DNA of 64,000 nt from Antarcticimicrobium luteum (GTDB lineage: Bacteria; Pseudomonadota; Alphaproteobacteria; Rhodobacterales; Rhodobacteraceae): assembly GCF_004358185.1 (NCBI RefSeq), contig NZ_SMUV01000055.1:19438-83437 (forward strand). The letters are read 5' to 3'. Positions within the stretch are counted from its first letter, which is position 1; each line of letters starts with the position of its first letter. The notes below the pieces were generated by a model, which was not told the DNA's origin, did not search any database, and saw only the letters and a list, made by a program, of their open reading frames with translations. Positions 34,464 to 42,665 of the stretch are shown piece after piece. The position numbers were made by a program, and so were the translations under genes.

Positions 34464-35252
34464 TCAGACGTGACCGATCTGGGTGAGAAAACCGGTGAGC
34501 GCCCCGGCATAGGCCACGGGCTGATCGACGCAGGGCAGGTGCCCGGCGCCGCGGATCAGGTGGAAGGTCGAGCCGGGGATCAGATCGACGGTCTCGCGCA
34601 CCAGATCGGGCGGGGTGGCGCCGTCGGCATCGCCGGCGATGCCCAGGGCGGGCAGGCGCAGCCCGCTGGTGGGGGTATAGAAATCGGTGCCACCGATGGC
34701 GGCGGCGCAGCCCAGATAGCCATCCAAGGGCTGGCGCGTCAGCATGTTGCGCCACAGCGCGATCTCGGCGCTTTCGCGGAATGCCTTGCCGAACCAGCGC
34801 TCCATGGTGGCGTCGGCGGCGCTGTCCAGCCCGTGGGCGCGGATCTGGGCGATCCGCTCGTCCCACATCTGCTTGGTGCCGATCTTGGCGCCGGTGTTCG
34901 ACAGCACCAGCGCGCGGATCTGGTCCAGCCGCTTGACCGCCAGCCCCTGGGCGATCATGCCGCCGATGGAGAGGCCGACAAAGACGCAGTCGCGCACCTC
35001 CAGATGGTCGAGCAGCCGTTCGGCGTCGCGCACCAGCGCGCCCATCGCATAAGGCCCCTCGGGCATCGAGGACAGCCCGTGGCCGCGCATGTCGTAGCGG
35101 ATGAATTTCAGCCCCTGCGGCAGCAGCGGCAGCACAGCATCCCACAGCCGCAGATCGGTGCCCAGCGAATTGGAGAACACCACCGGCGCGCCGGCGGGGT
35201 CGCCGTCGATCCGGTAATGCAGCCGGACGTCGCCCAGATCGGCTAATTGCAT
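34464..35252 (-). CDS. pcaD: 3-oxoadipate enol-lactonase-like hydrolase
   Basis: The alpha/beta hydrolase of 262 residues is very similar in layout to PcaD: FSNSLGTDLRLWDAVLPLL at about 26-44, RYDMRGHGLSS, nucleophile elbow GLSIGGMIAQGLA, and catalytic His in the motif RGAGHLPCVDQP. PcaD opens beta-ketoadipate enol-lactone in the protocatechuate pathway. No other pca gene (pcaHGBCIJ) is nearby, so it may be an orphan paralogue working on another lactone or ester. Length is typical. Confidence 0.8.
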   Translation of the reverse strand: MQLADLGDVRLHYRIDGDPAGAPVVFSNSLGTDLRLWDAVLPLLPQGLKFIRYDMRGHGLSSMPEGPYAMGALVRDAERLLDHLEVRDCVFVGLSIGGMIAQGLAVKRLDQIRALVLSNTGAKIGTKQMWDERIAQIRAHGLDSAADATMERWFGKAFRESAEIALWRNMLTRQPLDGYLGCAAAIGGTDFYTPTSGLRLPALGIAGDADGATPPDLVRETVDLIPGSTFHLIRGAGHLPCVDQPVAYAGALTGFLTQIGHV

Positions 35253-35383
35253 CCTCGCCCCCCTTGTTTGCGTCCCTGCCTTTTAGCCGCTTGTCGGGGC
35301 GGGGCAAAGGGGGCGGAAAAGGTCGGCAGGATCCGCGCCGCCGGGCGACAGGTTGCGCGGCGGGGCGGTCTGCCTTTCCGGCC

Positions 35384-36589
35384 TCAGACGATCAGAAGAT
35401 CGCCGGTCAGCAGCGCGGGATCGCTCAGCCCCTTGATGGTCAGAACATTTCCGCCCCCCAGTGCGAGCACGGTATCGCCGCCGACGACGGCGGCGCTGTC
35501 GATCAGGTCAGAGACCGTGGTGCCCTCGTCCAGCAGGCTGCTGTAGATTCTGACCGTGTCGATGCCATCGGTGAAATCCGTGATGGTGTCGGAGCCGCCG
35601 CTGAAGTCGAAGAAATCCGCGCCGCCGCCTCCGGTCAGCAGATCGTCACCCAGCCCGCCGTCCAGCACGTCGGCCTTCTTGTTGCCCAGCAGGGTATCGT
35701 CGCCCTCGTCCCCAAAGAGCGTATCCTTGCCGCCCTTGCCCGACAGGGTGTCGTCGCCAAAGCCGCCGATGATCTCGTTGCGGCCGTCGGTCCCGATCAC
35801 CTTTGCGTCGATGTCGCCGTTGAAGGCGAAATCCTCGAAGCGGAGCGCGGTGCTGTCGTCGATATTGGCGTCCGTCGATTTGAACTGCCCGGTCGCCATG
35901 TTGAAGGTCAGGGCGTCGGTCGCTGTGCCGTCATAAAAGGCCATCAGCATGTCACGGCCTGCGGCACCTTCCAGCCTTTTGAGGGCGTCGAAGGCAATTT
36001 CGACCTGATCGTTGCCCAGGCCGGCATCCACCACATCCGCCCCGTCGTCGGCGATGATGAAGTCGTCGCCAGCGCCGCCGAACAGCCGGTCGTCGCCGGC
36101 CCCCCCGACAATGAAATCGTTGCCGGCGCCGCCATAGACCCGGTCATTGCCGGCATCGCCGTAAAGCGAGTCATGGCCGGCCTCGCCGAACAGCCGGTCA
36201 TTTGCGTTGCCGCCCTCGAGCGTGTCACCGTCGGTGCCGCCATAGAGCTTGTCCCGCCCTTTTCCGCCGGAGAGCTCGTCGCTGCCTCCGGCGCCGTTCA
36301 GAACATCCTTGCCGCCTTGGCCCCTCAGGATGTCGATGCCGTCGCCGGTGGTTATGACGTCGTCGCCGCCAACCTTGTCGATAAAGGTGAAATGCTCGAT
36401 CCCGGTAAAGGACGTGGCATCGCCGTCGGTCGGTTGGAAATTGCCGTCATAACCGCCGCCGGCGCTGAGCGTCAGCGAATCCAGGATCACACCCCCGGGG
36501 CCGGAGACGAGTCTATAGGTCAGGCGGTCTTCGCCTGCGGTTCCTATGACCGTTTCCAGAACAGGCCCGTTTACGGTAAAATCAACCAT
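35384..36589 (-). CDS. RTX-type calcium-binding protein, type I secreted
   Basis: The protein of 401 residues has no N-terminal signal. Two blocks of glycine/aspartate nonapeptides (GGxGxDxLx; e.g. YGGAGNDFIVGGAGDDRLFG) occupy about residues 70-195 and 265-330. These form calcium-filled parallel beta rolls after export. The C-terminal 60 residues are repeat-free and hydrophobic, ending TGDLLIV, as expected of an uncleaved type I secretion signal. No enzymatic domain is visible, so it may be a surface or matrix protein. No HlyB/HlyD/TolC genes lie in the window, so a transporter elsewhere must export it. Single gene, flanked by gaps of about 130 bases. Confidence 0.88.
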   Translation of the reverse strand: MVDFTVNGPVLETVIGTAGEDRLTYRLVSGPGGVILDSLTLSAGGGYDGNFQPTDGDATSFTGIEHFTFIDKVGGDDVITTGDGIDILRGQGGKDVLNGAGGSDELSGGKGRDKLYGGTDGDTLEGGNANDRLFGEAGHDSLYGDAGNDRVYGGAGNDFIVGGAGDDRLFGGAGDDFIIADDGADVVDAGLGNDQVEIAFDALKRLEGAAGRDMLMAFYDGTATDALTFNMATGQFKSTDANIDDSTALRFEDFAFNGDIDAKVIGTDGRNEIIGGFGDDTLSGKGGKDTLFGDEGDDTLLGNKKADVLDGGLGDDLLTGGGGADFFDFSGGSDTITDFTDGIDTVRIYSSLLDEGTTVSDLIDSAAVVGGDTVLALGGGNVLTIKGLSDPALLTGDLLIV

Positions 36590-36716
36590 TTCTCTCAGTA
36601 CTCCCTCGGATCTGCCCGGTTTTTCCTGGCGCGCTCATCATGAATGGGGGGGACTGTACGCGCCTTGATCGGAATCAAACGGTTTCAACAAGTGGAATGC
36701 AGGCCGCATCATTCGC

Positions 36717-37706
36717 TCAGGGCGCGCCCTGCTCGGAGAAGCGTTCCAACGCGGCGCGGAACACGCCGGCATCGACATTGCCGCCCGAGGCCACCGCGAT
36801 CACCGCATCGCCGGCGATCCGGTCGGGACGGAACAGGGCGGCGGCGAGCGCCACCGCGCCGCCCGGTTCGATCACGATCTTGAGCCGGGCGAAAGCCAGT
36901 GCCATGGCATGCAGCGCCTCGTCCTCTGTCACCACGAGGCCGGGGCCGCACAGACGCTTGTTGATAGGAAAGGTGATCTCGCCCGGTTGCGGCGTGATGA
37001 TCGCATCGCAGAGTGATCCCGACAGCCGTTTGTTGCGCTCGATCTTGCCGGAGGCGAGGGAGCGGGCGGTGTCGTCGAACCCCTCGGGCTCGGCCGGGCG
37101 CACACGCAGGCCCGGCGCGCGGGCCTCCAGCGCCAGCGCGATGCCGGCGGTCAGCCCGCCGCCGCCGCAGGGCACCAGAACATCGGCCTGGCTCACGCCC
37201 TCGTCGGCGGCCTGTTCGGCGATCTCCAGACCGGTGGTGCCCTGGCCCGCGATCACCAGCGGCTCGTCAAAGGGCTTGATCAGCGTCAGCCCGCGCTCGG
37301 TCGCCAGTTTCGCCCCCAGCGCATCGCGGTCCTCGTTGGCGCGGTCGTAGAGCACCACCTCGGCCCCCAGCGCGCGGGTGTTGTCGATCTTCATCTTCGG
37401 CGCGTCGGACGGCATGATGATCACCGCCGAAACCCCGTGCAGCCTGGCCGCGTAGGCCACGCCCTGGGCATGGTTGCCGCTGGAAAAGGCGATGACGCCG
37501 CGCGCCCGCACCTCGGGCGCCAGCGCCGAGATTGCCGACCAGCCGCCGCGGAACTTGAAGCTGCCGGTGTGTTGCAGGCATTCGGGTTTCACCAGCACCC
37601 GGCGGCCGGCGATCTCGTCCAGAAACGGCGAGGACAGAAGCGGCGTGCGCCGCGCGTGGCCGGCCAGCCGCCCGGCGGCGGCCTCGATCATGTCGATGTT
37701 ACTCAT
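36717..37706 (-). CDS. PLP-dependent threonine/serine dehydratase family protein
   Basis: This fold-type II PLP enzyme of 329 residues has its Schiff-base lysine in TGSFKFRGGWSAI (about residue 53), the asparagine loop FSSGNHAQGVAYAA, the phosphate-binding loop VPCGGGGLTAGIALAL, and C-terminal VASGGNVDAGVF. It lacks the regulatory ACT domain of biosynthetic IlvA, so it is a catabolic-type dehydratase or a hydroxy-amino-acid lyase (threonine, serine, hydroxyaspartate or the EutB group). The start overlaps the upstream hydrolase by 4 bases. Third gene of a compact leftward operon. Confidence 0.85.
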   Translation of the reverse strand: MSNIDMIEAAAGRLAGHARRTPLLSSPFLDEIAGRRVLVKPECLQHTGSFKFRGGWSAISALAPEVRARGVIAFSSGNHAQGVAYAARLHGVSAVIIMPSDAPKMKIDNTRALGAEVVLYDRANEDRDALGAKLATERGLTLIKPFDEPLVIAGQGTTGLEIAEQAADEGVSQADVLVPCGGGGLTAGIALALEARAPGLRVRPAEPEGFDDTARSLASGKIERNKRLSGSLCDAIITPQPGEITFPINKRLCGPGLVVTEDEALHAMALAFARLKIVIEPGGAVALAAALFRPDRIAGDAVIAVASGGNVDAGVFRAALERFSEQGAP

Positions 37707-38533
37707 CTTGCGTCTTCCAGTAGGCGGCGGATCAGCGCCAGCGATTGCGGTTCGTCGAGAAAGGGGACATGGCCGCGGTCGGGCACCTCGGCCGAGATCA
37801 TGCCGGGGTGTCGCAGGCGCATCTCTTCCAGCGTCTCATGGGTGAGGATGTCGGAATTCGCCCCCCGCAGCACGCCCAGCGGCATACCGCGCAGCGCCGC
37901 GAAGAACATCCACATGTCCGGCACCGCCCCGGTGGCGGCCTGTTCCAGCAGCGCCTTGTGCAGCTTGGGATCATAGCGCAGCTCCAGCCCGTCGCCGGTC
38001 GGTCGGTACTGGTATTTCGCCTGCCGGCGCCAGACCGTCAGGGGGACGCCGGGAAAGTCCCGCTCCATCGCGACCTTCAGATCGGCGGCGGCGGCGTCCA
38101 GCGTCTTTGCCCTGGGTTTCCTGCCGACGTAATCCATGATCCGTGCGATCCCCTGCGCGCCGACCACCGGGCCGATGTCGTTGAGGATCACGCCCGCCAG
38201 CCGGTCGGGGTGGCTCGCGGCCAGTGCCATCGCCAGCAGCCCGCCGCGCGAGGTGCCCAGAACGGTGACCCTGTCCAGTCCCAGATGGTCCAGCAGGGCG
38301 ATGGCGTCCTGCGCCTCGCGCAGGACGTTGTAATTCATGAAATCGGGATCGAAGTCCGAGGCGCCGCGTCCGCGGCTGTCCAGCGTGATCAGCCGCAGAT
38401 CGGTCAGGTGCGGCGCAAGAAAGGAGAAATCCAGCCCATTGCGGGTCAGCCCGGCGAGGCACAGGAGCGGCTGGCCCGCTCCGGCATCGGTATAGTGCAG
38501 GCGGATGCCGTCGCAGGTGGTGAAAAAACTCAT
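37703..38533 (-). CDS. Alpha/beta hydrolase
   Basis: The protein of 276 residues has oxyanion region LLCLAGLTRNGLDFSFLAPH, TLDSRGRGASDFD, nucleophile elbow GTSRGGLLAMAL and a C-terminal catalytic His in DRGHVPFLDEPQ. The Arg after the nucleophile (Ser-Arg-Gly-Gly) is less common than the usual Gly-x-Ser-x-Gly with a small residue. It overlaps the HAD gene upstream and the dehydratase downstream by 4 bases each (ATGA), so the three are translationally coupled. Substrate unknown; related proteins are annotated loosely as lipases or epoxide hydrolases. Confidence 0.85.
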   Translation of the reverse strand: MSFFTTCDGIRLHYTDAGAGQPLLCLAGLTRNGLDFSFLAPHLTDLRLITLDSRGRGASDFDPDFMNYNVLREAQDAIALLDHLGLDRVTVLGTSRGGLLAMALAASHPDRLAGVILNDIGPVVGAQGIARIMDYVGRKPRAKTLDAAAADLKVAMERDFPGVPLTVWRRQAKYQYRPTGDGLELRYDPKLHKALLEQAATGAVPDMWMFFAALRGMPLGVLRGANSDILTHETLEEMRLRHPGMISAEVPDRGHVPFLDEPQSLALIRRLLEDAR

Positions 38534-39219
38534 GCCTGCGCTGCCAGCTCGGGGATCTGCGTGAGGTCGGTGAGGATGTGATCCGGGCGCCAGGGCAGGC
38601 GGTCCACCGGCTCGCCGCCGCGGTTGACCCAGGCGGTGACGAACCCGTAACCCGCCGCCGCCGCCGCGTCCCAGCCGTTGGAGGACACGAACAGCACCTG
38701 ATCCTTGTCGCAGCCAAACCGCCCGCCGACCAGATCGTAGACCCGCGAATCGGGTTTGAAGACGCCGACACTTTCGACCGAGAGCACATCGTCGAGCAGC
38801 GCGCCGACACCCGCCGATTGCACCGCGCCGTCCAGCATGTCGGGCGAGCCGTTGGACAGGATGGCGGTGTTCAGCCCCATCTCTTTGAGCCGGGCGAGCA
38901 TGCCGGGAACCTCGGGATAGGCGCCCAGTTCCCAGTAAAGCGCCAGCAGGCGGGCGCGCAGCTCGGCATCGCCGTCCAGCCCGGCGGCCTCAAGCGACCA
39001 GTCGAGCCCGTCCTGAGTGACCTGCCAGAAATCCGTATGGGCCCCGGTCACGGCGCGCAACCAGCTGTATTGCAACTGTTTCTGCCGCCAATGCGCGGCC
39101 AGCGCCGCCCAGCGGTCGGCAAGGGCGGGAAAGTCCGGCTCTGCCGCCGCCTGGCGGGCGGCGGCGGTGACATCGAACAAGGTGCCATAGGCATCGAAAA
39201 CGGCGGTTGTTATGGGCAT
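38530..39219 (-). CDS. Haloacid dehalogenase type II
   Basis: The protein is 229 residues from ATG 39219. HAD motif I is VFDAYGTLFDV with the nucleophilic Asp near residue 8; motif II is AILSNGSPDML; motif III covers KPDSRVYDLV; motif IV is LFVSSNGWDAAAAAGYGF. The SSNGWD spelling is characteristic of L-2-haloacid dehalogenases rather than phosphatases. It would convert a 2-haloacid to a 2-hydroxyacid. First gene of the overlapping three-gene operon with the hydrolase and dehydratase. Confidence 0.9.
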   Translation of the reverse strand: MPITTAVFDAYGTLFDVTAAARQAAAEPDFPALADRWAALAAHWRQKQLQYSWLRAVTGAHTDFWQVTQDGLDWSLEAAGLDGDAELRARLLALYWELGAYPEVPGMLARLKEMGLNTAILSNGSPDMLDGAVQSAGVGALLDDVLSVESVGVFKPDSRVYDLVGGRFGCDKDQVLFVSSNGWDAAAAAGYGFVTAWVNRGGEPVDRLPWRPDHILTDLTQIPELAAQA

Positions 39220-39413
39220 CAAAGGTTCCTTTCGCCGGCAGAGTTGCACAGAGGCCGGAACGGGAAAAGGGGCGACGCGCCGCAGCGCACGCGGATGTGT
39301 CCGGGCGACCGGCGGATCGGCCCGCCCCGGCGGCTGCCCGGCCCCTCGGGTTTACATCCGGGCATGAGCCTTTAGGCTTGGGGGCTCAAGTCACGCGAAA
39401 TATCGGAGCATTC

Positions 39414-39842
39414 ATGACGACAGTAAAAACCGGAGACACGGTCCGCATTCACTACACGGGAACGCTGAAGGACGGCAGCCGGTTCGACAGTTCCGAGGGG
39501 CGTGAGCCGCTGGAATTCACCGTCGGATCCGGCCAGATCATTCCCGGTCTGGACAGCGCGATTCCGGGCATGGCGACTGGCGAGGCCAAGACCGTCGAGG
39601 TGCCCTGCGACGAGGCCTACGGCCCGGTCAATCCCGATGCCCGGCAGGCGATCCCGCGCGAAGGCATCCCCGACGACATCCCGCTGGAGGTCGGCTCGCG
39701 CCTGCAGATGCAGACGCCCGACGGGCAGGCGATGCCGGTCACCGTGATCGCCACCGACGAGGCGACTGTGACGCTGGACGCCAACCACCCGCTGGCCGGT
39801 CAGGATCTGACCTTTGCCATCGAACTGGTCGAGATCGTCTGA
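39414..39842 (+). CDS. FKBP-type peptidyl-prolyl cis-trans isomerase
   Basis: The protein is 142 residues from ATG 39414. FKBP strand VRIHYTGTLKDGSRFDSS starts at about residue 10 and EFTVGSGQIIPGLDSAIPGM at about 34. An insert-in-flap segment (about 70-120) makes this a SlyD-like chaperone-isomerase. It has no signal peptide and no histidine-rich metal-binding tail, unlike E. coli SlyD. Cytoplasmic, monocistronic as far as can be seen. Confidence 0.92.
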   Translation: MTTVKTGDTVRIHYTGTLKDGSRFDSSEGREPLEFTVGSGQIIPGLDSAIPGMATGEAKTVEVPCDEAYGPVNPDARQAIPREGIPDDIPLEVGSRLQMQTPDGQAMPVTVIATDEATVTLDANHPLAGQDLTFAIELVEIV

Positions 39843-39915
39843 CCCCGCTGCCTGAGCGGCATGGCCCTTTGCGGCGCTCTGTGCTCAACTGCGCGGGGTG
39901 AACAAGGAGGCCGAG

Positions 39916-40512
39916 ATGCCGTCACGTCTGGACGAGTTGCTGAACCGCCTCCGCGATCTTCAAGAGGCGGTTCAGGACGAGATCGAGGCCCGCCGCGCCG
40001 CCTTCCGCTACCGGGTTGAGCGCGGGCGGGTGGTGTTCGATGCGGACATGCGGCGGCGCCACCGCGAACTGCGCGAGGGATGGCTGAGTTTCCTGTCGCG
40101 TACCCGGCCGCTGGTGGTGCTGACCGCCCCGCTGATCTATGCGCTGATCGTGCCGCTGGTTCTGCTGGACATTTTCGTGAGCCTCTATCAGGCGGTGTGC
40201 TTTCGGGTCTACCGGATCGAGAGGGTTCGGCGCGCCGACTATATCGCCATCGACCGTCACCATCTGGCTTATCTGAACGGGCTGCAAAAGCTGAACTGCG
40301 TCTATTGCGGTTATGCCAACGGGCTGATCGCCTATGCGCGTGAGGTTTCCGCCCGCACCGAGGCCTACTGGTGCCCGATCAAACATGCCCGCCGGGTCGA
40401 GGATCCGCATGGGCAATATGGCGGCTTTGTCGAGTTCGGCGATGGTGAGGCGTTCCGTCGCGATTTGGCGCAAAGGGTTCGAGAGCGGGCAGGAGAAACG
40501 CCCGGCGACTGA
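39916..40512 (+). CDS. Conserved membrane protein of unknown function with CxxC motif
   Basis: The protein is 198 residues. ATG 39916 is preferred over GTG 39898 because a strong Shine-Dalgarno AAGGAGG (39904-39910) lies 5 bases upstream of it. Residues about 5-60 are charged and helical, probably a coiled coil. About 73-105 is hydrophobic (PLVVLTAPLIYALIVPLVLL), enough for one long or two short membrane spans. The C-terminal cytoplasmic part contains LNCVYCGYANG (a CxxC that could bind metal) and CPIKHARRVEDPHGQY with further Cys/His residues, suggesting a zinc site. Not recognised as a named family. Confidence 0.75.
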   Translation: MPSRLDELLNRLRDLQEAVQDEIEARRAAFRYRVERGRVVFDADMRRRHRELREGWLSFLSRTRPLVVLTAPLIYALIVPLVLLDIFVSLYQAVCFRVYRIERVRRADYIAIDRHHLAYLNGLQKLNCVYCGYANGLIAYAREVSARTEAYWCPIKHARRVEDPHGQYGGFVEFGDGEAFRRDLAQRVRERAGETPGD

Positions 40513-40625
40513 TCTGTGACCCAAGGTGGGGCCGGCGTTACCGCACATCTGTTTGCACGGGAATGGGCACCCATGCCCTACGACAATTTTGAAGCCGCAG
40601 AAATGAAACAGTGTGGCAGTCTGGT

Positions 40626-40976
40626 TCACGCCCCGGGCTGATACGTCTCTGCCCAATCGTAAAGCTGTGAAAGAATGGCGCCCAGGGCCAGTCCCTTTTC
40701 GGTCAGCGAGTATCCGACGCGCTGGCGGGCATCCTGTTTCTGCACCCGTTCGACCAGACCGCTGTCGAGCAGGTCGCGCAGTTGTTCGGCAAGGACCTTG
40801 CGGCTGATACCGTCCAGCGCACGCGTCAATTCCAGGAAATGAAGCTCGCCCAGGGTCAGACAATGCAGGATGCTGGCCTTGTGCTTGCCGCCCAGCGTCC
40901 TGAGCGTTTCCGCGACCGGGCACTCTCCGGTTTCGGGCACCGACCATGGCCTGATCTGAGCTGCTGTGTCTCGCAC
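40626..40976 (-). CDS. HxlR-type winged-helix regulator
   Basis: The protein of 116 residues has the HxlR core: conserved cysteine in GECPVAETLRTLGGKHK, helix-turn-helix in LTRALDGISRKVLAEQLRDL, and wing LVERVQKQDARQRVGYSLTE. Members with the N-terminal Cys often sense electrophiles or oxidants. Divergent from an MBL-fold hydrolase gene with 104 bases between starts; the AT-rich TAC-N6-GTA dyad at 40992-41003 could be its operator. Regulation of the neighbour is inferred. Confidence 0.88.
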   Translation of the reverse strand: MRDTAAQIRPWSVPETGECPVAETLRTLGGKHKASILHCLTLGELHFLELTRALDGISRKVLAEQLRDLLDSGLVERVQKQDARQRVGYSLTEKGLALGAILSQLYDWAETYQPGA

Positions 40977-40991
40977 CTGTTCCCCTCGCGT

Positions 40992-41003
40992 TACAAAAAA
41001 GTA
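40992..41003. promoter_or_regulatory. Candidate HxlR operator (TAC-N6-GTA)
   Basis: The run TTACAAAAAAGTACC stands out as AT-rich in a GC-rich gap and contains an inverted TAC / GTA pair spaced by six A. TAC-rich dyads are used by several HxlR proteins. It lies between the hxlR and MBL gene starts; binding is inferred only. Confidence 0.35.
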
Positions 41004-41080
41004 CCTAATTGAGGCCCGGAAACCGCCGTGCGAACTACGGTTCCGGAACGCATCATAAAGACAAACAAGGCCAGGACGCT

Positions 41081-41794
41081 ATGACAAATCCCCGGATAGA
41101 GACGATCCCCATGCTGCCCTTTGGGATGTTGAATGCGTTTCTCCTGATCAAGGGAGACAGTGCAATTCTGGTGGACACCGGCCTTCCCAACTCGGCGCGG
41201 CGGGTCGAAAACGCCCTGAAGAAAAACGGATTGGGTTGGTCAAATCTCAGGCTGATCGTTCTGACCCATGCCCATATCGACCATGCCGGTTCCGCCGCCG
41301 ATCTGCGGGACCTGTCCTCGGCGCCGATCATCGCGCATGAAGCCGAGCTTGCCTATTGCCAGGGCAGGACCCCGATTTTTCTGCCGACGCGGTGGTTCGG
41401 CCGGTTGTTTCGCATGACGGGCGCGATTCAGCGGCCATTCCGTTATTTCACGCCGGACCTGATCGTTTCGGGCGACGGGCACGATCTGTCTGATTACGGG
41501 ATATCGGCGCGCCTTCTGTTCACGCCCGGCCATACGCCCGGGTCGCTCTCGCTGCTGCTGGAGAATGGCGGCGTTCTGGCAGGGGATCTGGCCGCGTCCG
41601 GGATACTTCTCGGCGGCATCGCACGGAAGAACCGGCCGATACAGCCGCCGTTCGAGGAATCCCCACGCCAAGTGGCGGCGTCGCTGCGACTTTTGTTGTC
41701 GCAAGGCTGCACGCGTTTCTTTCTTGGTCATGGAGGTCCGTTGACCGCGCGTGAAATCGACCGCCATATCCGCAATCTGGACGCAAAATCATAA
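41081..41794 (+). CDS. MBL-fold metallo-hydrolase
   Basis: The protein is 237 residues from ATG 41081 (the upstream frame to 41009 has no supporting start). Metal-binding motif LTHAHIDHAGSA at about residues 66-77, then TPGHTPGSLSLLLENG with the third His, an Asp in VLAGDLAASG, and a final His in FFLGHGGPL give a complete two-metal site. Resembles glyoxalase II / lactonase-like MBL proteins; the HTPGS spelling is common in both. Possibly induced by an electrophile through the divergent HxlR gene. Confidence 0.9.
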   Translation: MTNPRIETIPMLPFGMLNAFLLIKGDSAILVDTGLPNSARRVENALKKNGLGWSNLRLIVLTHAHIDHAGSAADLRDLSSAPIIAHEAELAYCQGRTPIFLPTRWFGRLFRMTGAIQRPFRYFTPDLIVSGDGHDLSDYGISARLLFTPGHTPGSLSLLLENGGVLAGDLAASGILLGGIARKNRPIQPPFEESPRQVAASLRLLLSQGCTRFFLGHGGPLTAREIDRHIRNLDAKS

Positions 41795-41865
41795 CGACCG
41801 CGGCCAAGACGGCGCGCCTGCGCGGTTCAGACCGGTCCGACGTTGGCCGCGCCGGGCCCCCGGCC

Positions 41866-42657
41866 TTACAGGTTTTCCGGCTGCGGCATCCCCAACACGT
41901 GATACCCGCCATCGACGCGGATGATCTCGCCGGTGGTAAAGGCCCCCGCCTCGGAGGCGAGATAGACGGCGGTGCCGCCGACCGCCTCAAGCGTGGCATT
42001 GGAGCCCAGTGGCGCGTTCTGATCGGTGAACTTGTAGGTCTTGCGCGCGCCGCCGATGGCGGCGCCGGCCAGCGTCTTCATCGGGCCGGGCGAGATCGCG
42101 TTGACGCGGATGCCGTCGCGGCCCAGATCGTTGGCCAGATAGCGGGTGATCGATTCCAGCGCCGCCTTGGCCACACCCATCACGTTGTAGTTGGGCACCA
42201 CGCGGGTCGAGCCCTGATAGGTCAGCGTGATCAGCGTGCCGCCGTTATCCTTCATCAGCGGATGCGCCCGGCGGGCCACCTCGATGAAGGAATAGGCGCT
42301 GATGTCCATCGAGTTCTTGAAGTTGGCGCGGCTGGTGTTCAGGATCCGCCCCGTCAGTTCCGATTTGTCGGAATAGGCGATGGCATGGACCAGAAAGTCG
42401 ATGCTCGGCCAGCGGTCCGCCAGCGCGTCGAAGGCCGCGTCGAGCGAGGCGTCGTCGGTCACGTCCACATCGACCATGAAATCCGAGCCGACCTGCGCCG
42501 CCAGCGGCTCCAGCCGTTTGCCGAAGGCCTCGCCCTGATAGGTAAAGGCGAGGTCCGCCCCGGCCTCATGCATGGCCCTGGCGATTCCCCACGCGATCGA
42601 GCGATCATTGGCGACCCCCATGATCAGCCCGCGTTTACCCTTCAATGAATCCGACAT
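41866..42657 (-). CDS. fabI: Enoyl-[acyl-carrier-protein] reductase (NADH)
   Basis: The short-chain dehydrogenase of 263 residues has the FabI features GVANDRSIAWGIARAMHEAG at the N-terminus, HAIAYSDKSEL, and the Tyr-x6-Lys catalytic pair in PNYNVMGVAKAALE. It reduces trans-2-enoyl-ACP in the last step of each fatty-acid elongation cycle. It lies 8 bases after fabB and is the third gene of the leftward fabA-fabB-fabI operon. The C-terminal YHVLGMPQPENL tail is also FabI-like. Alphaproteobacteria often have a second fabI elsewhere; this is the one tied to unsaturated fatty-acid synthesis. Confidence 0.95.
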   Translation of the reverse strand: MSDSLKGKRGLIMGVANDRSIAWGIARAMHEAGADLAFTYQGEAFGKRLEPLAAQVGSDFMVDVDVTDDASLDAAFDALADRWPSIDFLVHAIAYSDKSELTGRILNTSRANFKNSMDISAYSFIEVARRAHPLMKDNGGTLITLTYQGSTRVVPNYNVMGVAKAALESITRYLANDLGRDGIRVNAISPGPMKTLAGAAIGGARKTYKFTDQNAPLGSNATLEAVGGTAVYLASEAGAFTTGEIIRVDGGYHVLGMPQPENL

Positions 42658-42665
42658 GTTCTGAA

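Noticed and set aside
34464..35307. Single long protein joining the two leftward hydrolases (33730-35307)
   Set aside because: The two hydrolases are complete, have separate starts and lie in different frames; the joined frame passes through the other gene's wrong frame.
35500..36300. Glycine/aspartate-rich repeats in the RTX gene considered as a satellite
   Set aside because: They are in-frame nonapeptide repeats of a calcium-binding beta roll.
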